Part shown: positions 31,444 to 34,376 of the stretch, in pieces
Layout: each line of letters starts with the position of its first letter
Position numbering within the stretch: position 1 is the first letter of the stretch
Source of the DNA: a virus
Strand: one strand, 5' to 3'
DNA length: 34,376 nucleotides
Virus record (IMG/VR): IMGVR_UViG_3300037087_000086
Span: 1-34,376 of that record
The notes under the pieces: generated by a model
What the model saw: only the letters and a program-made list of their open reading frames with translations
What the model was told of the DNA's origin: nothing
The model's database searches: none
Program-made: the position numbers and the translations under genes

Positions 31444-31480
31444 AAAAAGCGCCGACTCTGAGCTCACCTCTCATCGGCGC
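31442..31480 (-). terminator. Rho-independent terminator of the lysogeny module
   Basis: GCGCCGA (31449-31455) pairs with TCGGCGC (31474-31480). On the - strand this hairpin is followed by seven T residues (A at 31442-31448). It ends the leftward transcript; together with the neighbouring hairpin it forms a compact convergent terminator. Confidence 0.8.
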
Positions 31481-31483
31481 CCT

Positions 31484-31517
31484 GCCCCCGTCAGCGATGG
31501 CGGGGGCTTTTTTATTT
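31484..31517 (+). terminator. Rho-independent terminator of the late operon
   Basis: GCCCCCG (31484-31490) pairs with CGGGGGC (31501-31507), followed at once by TTTTTTATTT. It closes the long rightward transcript behind the fibre genes. Its T tract includes the last codons of the leftward gene ending at 31512. Confidence 0.85.
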
Positions 31518-31721
31518 GGCCTTGGCACCCTTGGGAACGTAGTGCAATTTTGCTACATATCGTCCCGGACTGTCTTCATCGAGGACATACTTTGCGATGT
31601 GCATTTCGTCCCCGGGGCTTAGACCATAAGCCGCGCCATCGAGAGAATCAGACGCCTCGATGTTGAAACCATCAGTTCTCTCGTCCAACCAAACGAAAAT
31701 CTCTTTCGGAAACTTCGGCAT
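31512..31721 (-). CDS. Small protein at the end of the lysogeny module, 69 aa
   Basis: The ATG at 31721 is chosen because AGGAGGG lies 6 nt upstream on the - strand; a longer form would reach into the lipoprotein stop region. The product begins MPKFPKEIFVWLDERTDGFN and has GDEMHIAKYVLDEDSPGRYV, a small alpha/beta protein without signal peptide. I do not recognise a family. It lies 14 bp behind the lipoprotein gene and in front of the terminator. Confidence 0.7.
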   Translation of the reverse strand: MPKFPKEIFVWLDERTDGFNIEASDSLDGAAYGLSPGDEMHIAKYVLDEDSPGRYVAKLHYVPKGAKAK

Positions 31722-31735
31722 TTCTGCCCTCCTTT

Positions 31736-32938
31736 TCACTTCATCACCCACATCTGCTGGTCGGCGCTGAAACTGCTGACGATTGTGCTTGCCGTATCCA
31801 TCTGCCAGAGCGTGCCCGCCTGATGATAGTATAGCGCGCCCTCGATCAGCGACGGCTCAAGGGTGACCGCCTGCGCCATGCCCGTCGTTCGGTACCCGTC
31901 ACCCTGATAAAGAGGAGTAGCAGTGTGAAAGTTCACACCATCATTAGTTTCAAGGGGTGCAAGAGTATCTGTAATTGGTGTGTATTTAATGAGAAATCCA
32001 GAGACGCACTCAATAAAGTAAATGGAGTCTGAATCCGAATACGCAGAGAGCATAACGGGTGATTGCCCGCCATCATGATAGATAAATCCAGTGGCGGTCA
32101 CAAGTGGAGGAAATGTGCTTGCAAACTGCTTGAGCGCATTCGCGTAGGTCGTGAAGGTATGCGCGGTCGGGTTCCACATCTGCCCGATGCCATCGTACCA
32201 ATTGCCGTCGGCGGCCTGTATCCACGGCTGCCCGCCCCAGTCATTCACGTTGCCCCCGGTCGCGGTCACCGAATGCGAGCCCGTCTCATCGTAGACCGTG
32301 AGCGTGTTCGGAGTGCCCATGTCGGGGACGTAGAACAGCGGCCCGTCGGGGATCGCCCACTCGATTTGCGCATCGGTGAGCGCGCGGCTGATGTCGTGGA
32401 AATTGCCCTGATTGTCCACGGCGATGATATCGCCATTTTCCACGGTGTAGCTGTGGTCGTAGAACCACTTGCGCGTGTGCCAATCGCCTGACTCCACGCC
32501 GTCCTGCCAGATGCGCGTGTACCCTCCCCCTGACTGCGGAGGGGAGTAATCAAGGGCGAAGGCATCGGCGTTGGATATCGTCTGGAAGGTATAGACCACC
32601 GGGTCCCCGACGACGGCCACACCCGAGGGATCGGCGGGGAGGTTCATGGAGGAAGTCACACCCCCCGCGGCATCCAGGAAGTACAGCGTCTTGTCGACGG
32701 CGATCTTGCGCCCATTGCCGTGGACTGCCGCACCTGTTTTCCATGTCACCGCGTGCGTGCCATCCCAGAGCCTGACCGTGGACCCGTCGTAGAGCGCGGC
32801 GAGCACGGGACCTGTCAGACCTGCAGGAGGCGGTACCACGGGAGTTGTGGGCGGAGGTGTAGGCGGGAGAACGTTGATGATGGGCGCGGGGCACCCTACG
32901 ATGGCGAGAATGCAGACGATTCCAAGAATCCACTTCAT
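31736..32938 (-). CDS. Phage-encoded lipoprotein, beta-propeller-like
   Basis: A 400-aa protein that starts MKWILGIVCILAIVGC: a lipoprotein signal with lipobox IVGC at Cys16. A proline-rich linker (about 17-45) follows, then short strand-turn units with W/D/G (STVRLWDGTHAVTWKTG, KWFYDHSYTVENGDIIAVDN, GQPWIQAADGNWYDGIGQMW, YYHQAGTLWQMDTAS) that suggest a propeller. The ATG overlaps the XRE stop by 4 nt, with AAGGAAG upstream, so it is made in the lysogen with the regulator. Bases about 31917-32112 are much richer in A+T than the rest. I infer a lysogenic conversion or superinfection-exclusion lipoprotein; no known toxin or enzyme motif is seen. Confidence 0.78.
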   Translation of the reverse strand: MKWILGIVCILAIVGCPAPIINVLPPTPPPTTPVVPPPAGLTGPVLAALYDGSTVRLWDGTHAVTWKTGAAVHGNGRKIAVDKTLYFLDAAGGVTSSMNLPADPSGVAVVGDPVVYTFQTISNADAFALDYSPPQSGGGYTRIWQDGVESGDWHTRKWFYDHSYTVENGDIIAVDNQGNFHDISRALTDAQIEWAIPDGPLFYVPDMGTPNTLTVYDETGSHSVTATGGNVNDWGGQPWIQAADGNWYDGIGQMWNPTAHTFTTYANALKQFASTFPPLVTATGFIYHDGGQSPVMLSAYSDSDSIYFIECVSGFLIKYTPITDTLAPLETNDGVNFHTATPLYQGDGYRTTGMAQAVTLEPSLIEGALYYHQAGTLWQMDTASTIVSSFSADQQMWVMK

Positions 32939-33120
32939 GATTTCCTTCCTTTCGATTCGTCGTCGATCATCTTCAGGAGGATCAGGGACGAGCCTTTCGG
33001 GTGCGCGACATCCTGCTCCCATGACTGAACGGCGCGGATGCTCGTACCCAGTTTACGCGCAAGTGAAACCTGCGTATATCCCCCGCGCTTCCGTATGGCC
33101 TTGATCTCTTTTCCTGTCAT
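32935..33120 (-). CDS. XRE-family regulator of the lysogeny module, 61 aa
   Basis: A one-domain helix-turn-helix protein: MTGKEIKAIRKRGGYTQ, recognition region SLARKLGTSIRAVQSWEQD, then HPKGSSLILLKMIDDESKGR. It resembles the 54-aa regulator at 11156-11320 (20 of 54 aligned residues identical by eye). It lacks the protease-like C-terminal domain of LexA/CI repressors, so induction by self-cleavage is not expected. No Shine-Dalgarno precedes the ATG; a TAGTAT -10 box lies 6 nt upstream, so its mRNA should be leaderless. It is coupled by ATGA to the lipoprotein gene. A repressor role is inferred. Confidence 0.85.
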   Translation of the reverse strand: MTGKEIKAIRKRGGYTQVSLARKLGTSIRAVQSWEQDVAHPKGSSLILLKMIDDESKGRKS

Positions 33121-33126
33121 GGGTTG

Positions 33127-33155
33127 ATACTATCGCTTATTGTCAGTCCCGTCAA
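33127..33155 (-). promoter_or_regulatory. Promoter of the XRE-lipoprotein operon
   Basis: On the - strand TTGACG (33155-33150) and TAGTAT (33132-33127) are separated by exactly 17 bp, the best promoter in the window. Only 6 bases separate the -10 box from the ATG at 33120. Confidence 0.75.
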
Positions 33156-33175
33156 CTACCCCGTGCACTCTGTAG
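33156..33175. promoter_or_regulatory. Operator-like dyad, site D
   Basis: The site reads CTAC-CCC-GTGCAC-TCT-GTAG, with perfect outer arms and a perfect GTGCAC core. It lies directly upstream of the -35 box of the leftward XRE promoter, a position more usual for activation than for blocking, unlike sites A-C. Confidence 0.7.
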
Positions 33176-33192
33176 CAAAATATGTTTCCGCG

Positions 33193-33381
33193 TCATTTTG
33201 ACGGCTTGGCACGCTTCTTTCCCTCCTCCTCCCATGCCTTGTCTGCCGCGCTCTTCATTTTCCCCTTGCGCTTGCCATCATAGGCTGAGAGCAGCTCGCG
33301 GTATTCCTTCTCTGACAGCGCCACCGGGCGCCCGCCGATCCACACCACGCGCGAGCCGGGGATGCGGGGCGGCTTAGGCAC
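33193..33381 (-). CDS. Small basic hypothetical protein, 62 aa
   Basis: A GTG start at 33381 overlaps the end of the preceding small reading frame. The product has PRIPGSRVVWIGGRPVALSE, a short helix, and a lysine-rich tail (KGKMKSAADKAWEEEGKKR). It is strongly basic. No family is recognised. It lies between the recombinase group and the XRE promoter. Confidence 0.55.
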   Translation of the reverse strand: MPKPPRIPGSRVVWIGGRPVALSEKEYRELLSAYDGKRKGKMKSAADKAWEEEGKKRAKPSK

Positions 33382-33457
33382 GTCGCGCCTCAGCGAAATC
33401 GGGGAGCGTCAAAAACTGCTTGAATGTGAGATCGGGCCACGCATCTCGGATGTTCAA
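33374..33457 (-). CDS. Possible 27-aa peptide
   Basis: A frame ending at 33374 and overlapping the next GTG start encodes NIRDAWPDLTFKQFLTLPDF. The TTG at 33457 is the nearest start; GGAGGT lies 12 nt before it, which is rather far. Overlap with both neighbours supports it, but it may be an untranslated remnant or begin elsewhere. Confidence 0.35.
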   Translation of the reverse strand: MNIRDAWPDLTFKQFLTLPDFAEARRA

Positions 33458-33467
33458 GAATGTGCTG

Positions 33468-33743
33468 TTACCTCCGCTTTGTCGCCGAGTAGCGAATGTC
33501 GCGGAAACTCCGCATCGCGGCGAGCCTCCCCTCCTCCGTGCATCGGTACCAGTGATAGGCCGTGTCGGAATCCTCCGTCCTGTATTGTTCGACAAGCCCG
33601 GCGGCATCCATGGCAACAAACTCGGGGTCGCCAGGATTCACGGCCGCGTAATCTCGGTACGGCTTCGGGACGCGCTTCGACGGATCGTTGATACCAAGCA
33701 TTTGGCGAAGGGTGTGCAACTGCTCTTTCGTCGGTTCACTCAT
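33468..33743 (-). CDS. Conserved phage hypothetical protein, 91 aa
   Basis: A protein beginning MSEPTKEQLHTLRQMLGIND, with PKPYRDYAAVNPGDPEFVAM, AGLVEQYR and an aromatic HWYRCTEEGRLAAMRSFRDI. The same layout (helix LR-x-MLGI, RDY motif, late YR-x-TEEG) is familiar from small phage proteins of unknown function. Its ATG overlaps the recombinase stop by 4 nt. No membrane segment. Confidence 0.7.
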   Translation of the reverse strand: MSEPTKEQLHTLRQMLGINDPSKRVPKPYRDYAAVNPGDPEFVAMDAAGLVEQYRTEDSDTAYHWYRCTEEGRLAAMRSFRDIRYSATKRR

Positions 33744-34255
33744 TTCACGTCCCCCCATTCAAGATCGTCGTGCACGTACAGGTCCCCGGTGATCGCCACG
33801 CTCGAATGCCCAAGGTAGCGGCTGACCGCCGTCAGGCTCTTGCCCGCCGCTATCATGCGCGTTGCAAACGTGTGCCGCATCGCGTGCGCCGACAGCGTGC
33901 GCCCAAGTGCCCTATGACTTGCCCGCCGTATGCGGTTCGTGATCGCCGTGCGGCTGCCGTGGCCCGTGAAATCCACCACCCGGTCATAGTACACCGTCCG
34001 CACCTTGCTGCCCTTGCCCAGAAGGCGGATGGCGTAGTGATCGCCCACGGGTGCGATGTCCTCGGCCCTGATGCCCAGAGCCTCGCTGATCCGCGCGCCC
34101 GTCTCCAGGAGAAAGCGCACAAGCTCCCGATCCCTCCGCGATAGCACGCGCAGAAGCCGCTTCTCCTCGGATGCGGAGAGCACCTTCGCCGTGCCCACGC
34201 CCTTGTTTGCGCGCCGTGCTTTCTTTTTCCTATGCTTCCAAAACGCCAGTTTCAC
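33740..34255 (-). CDS. Minimal tyrosine recombinase (integrase), 171 aa
   Basis: The catalytic domain of the tyrosine recombinase family: Arg55 in TGARISEAL, Lys81 in LLGKGSKVR, His124 and Arg127 in LSAHAMRHTF, His150 in LGHSS and the nucleophile Tyr160 in DLYVH. All catalytic residues are present, but only a basic 25-residue N-terminus precedes the domain; the usual core-binding and arm-binding domains (150-200 aa) are missing. It starts with GTG; AAGGA lies 9 nt upstream. It would catalyse site-specific integration or resolution. The att site is not recognisable. It leads the leftward gene group. Confidence 0.87.
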   Translation of the reverse strand: MKLAFWKHRKKKARRANKGVGTAKVLSASEEKRLLRVLSRRDRELVRFLLETGARISEALGIRAEDIAPVGDHYAIRLLGKGSKVRTVYYDRVVDFTGHGSRTAITNRIRRASHRALGRTLSAHAMRHTFATRMIAAGKSLTAVSRYLGHSSVAITGDLYVHDDLEWGDVK

Positions 34256-34318
34256 CCGTCACATTCCTTCAATTTTGTCACATGATGTATTGTTTCGCGT
34301 AACACTTCCCACGGCTAC

Positions 34319-34347
34319 ACCGTAGCACCACGTGCACCCGGTGTCAA
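34319..34347 (-). promoter_or_regulatory. Promoter of the integrase group
   Basis: On the - strand TTGACA (34347-34342) and TACGGT (34324-34319) are exactly 17 bp apart. The predicted start leaves a leader of about 55 nt before the GTG at 34255, with AAGGA inside it, so this message is not leaderless. Confidence 0.65.
34325..34344. promoter_or_regulatory. Operator-like dyad, site E (weaker)
   Basis: The site reads GCAC-CAC-GTGCAC-CCG-GTGT. The GTGCAC core and N3 spacing are those of sites A-D, but the outer arms are CAC/GTG rather than TAC/GTA. It fills the spacer of the integrase promoter, as site B does in its promoter. Confidence 0.45.
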
Positions 34348-34376
34348 GAAAAATCACTTGTCGCCGTCCCGGTAGG

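Noticed and set aside
1-34376. CRISPR arrays, tRNA genes, insertion sequences, toxin-antitoxin pairs
   Set aside because: No regularly spaced repeats with unique spacers, no cloverleaf-like segments, no transposase with inverted repeats. The XRE genes have no toxin-like partner.

Overview
This window is the structural and lysogeny part of a temperate tailed phage or prophage (Caudoviricetes, myovirus type). By eye it is GC-rich (near 60%), tightly packed, and built on strong GGAGG-type ribosome binding sites and 4-nt ATGA/GTGA/TTGA gene overlaps. The host cannot be named. A phage-borne lipoprotein with a classical lipobox and spanin-like genes suggest a bacterium with an outer membrane. No host genes, tRNAs, rRNAs or CRISPR arrays are visible.

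Layout of the + strand: packaging genes (100-2711: small and lambda GpA-type large terminase); a small connector candidate, two small genes and a lambda-type portal (2765-5720); surface/structural proteins including a 22-residue repeat protein (5717-8175); a lysis block of small membrane proteins, a candidate peptidoglycan enzyme and two proteins read in different frames from the same DNA (8172-10218); two more small genes and a 54-aa XRE regulator (10228-11320); an S49 head protease with a nested in-frame scaffold, decoration protein and GpE-type major capsid protein (11380-15093); a second block of virion accessory proteins, including a seven-unit Asp-box propeller and relatives of an earlier gene (15090-18126); head-tail connectors, then a Mu-like contractile tail: sheath, tube, chaperone pair with an apparent -1 frameshift, an HNH gene, tape measure, baseplate genes similar to Mu N/P/45/46/47/48, a fibre and a fibre-associated protein (18127-31443). 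A lambda-style head is thus joined to a Mu-style tail.

A two-hairpin convergent terminator (31442-31517) separates this from the - strand lysogeny module: a catalytic-domain-only tyrosine recombinase, three small genes, a 61-aa XRE regulator, a 400-aa lipoprotein and a small accessory gene.

The most striking signal is regulatory. A 20-bp dyad with the pattern YTAC-N3-RTGCAY-N3-GTAR recurs at four promoter-like sites (upstream of the small terminase, the gpW-like gene, the protease and the - strand XRE gene), and a weaker version sits in the integrase promoter. Two tiny XRE proteins that resemble each other (20 of 54 aligned residues identical by eye count) are encoded beside two of the sites. 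Three of the genes behind these promoters have no Shine-Dalgarno sequence and start 6-9 nt after the -10 box, which predicts leaderless mRNAs. I infer a compact regulon in which one or both XRE proteins control packaging, head maturation and lysogeny promoters. No replication genes are present, so the window is either incomplete or comes from a very reduced element.
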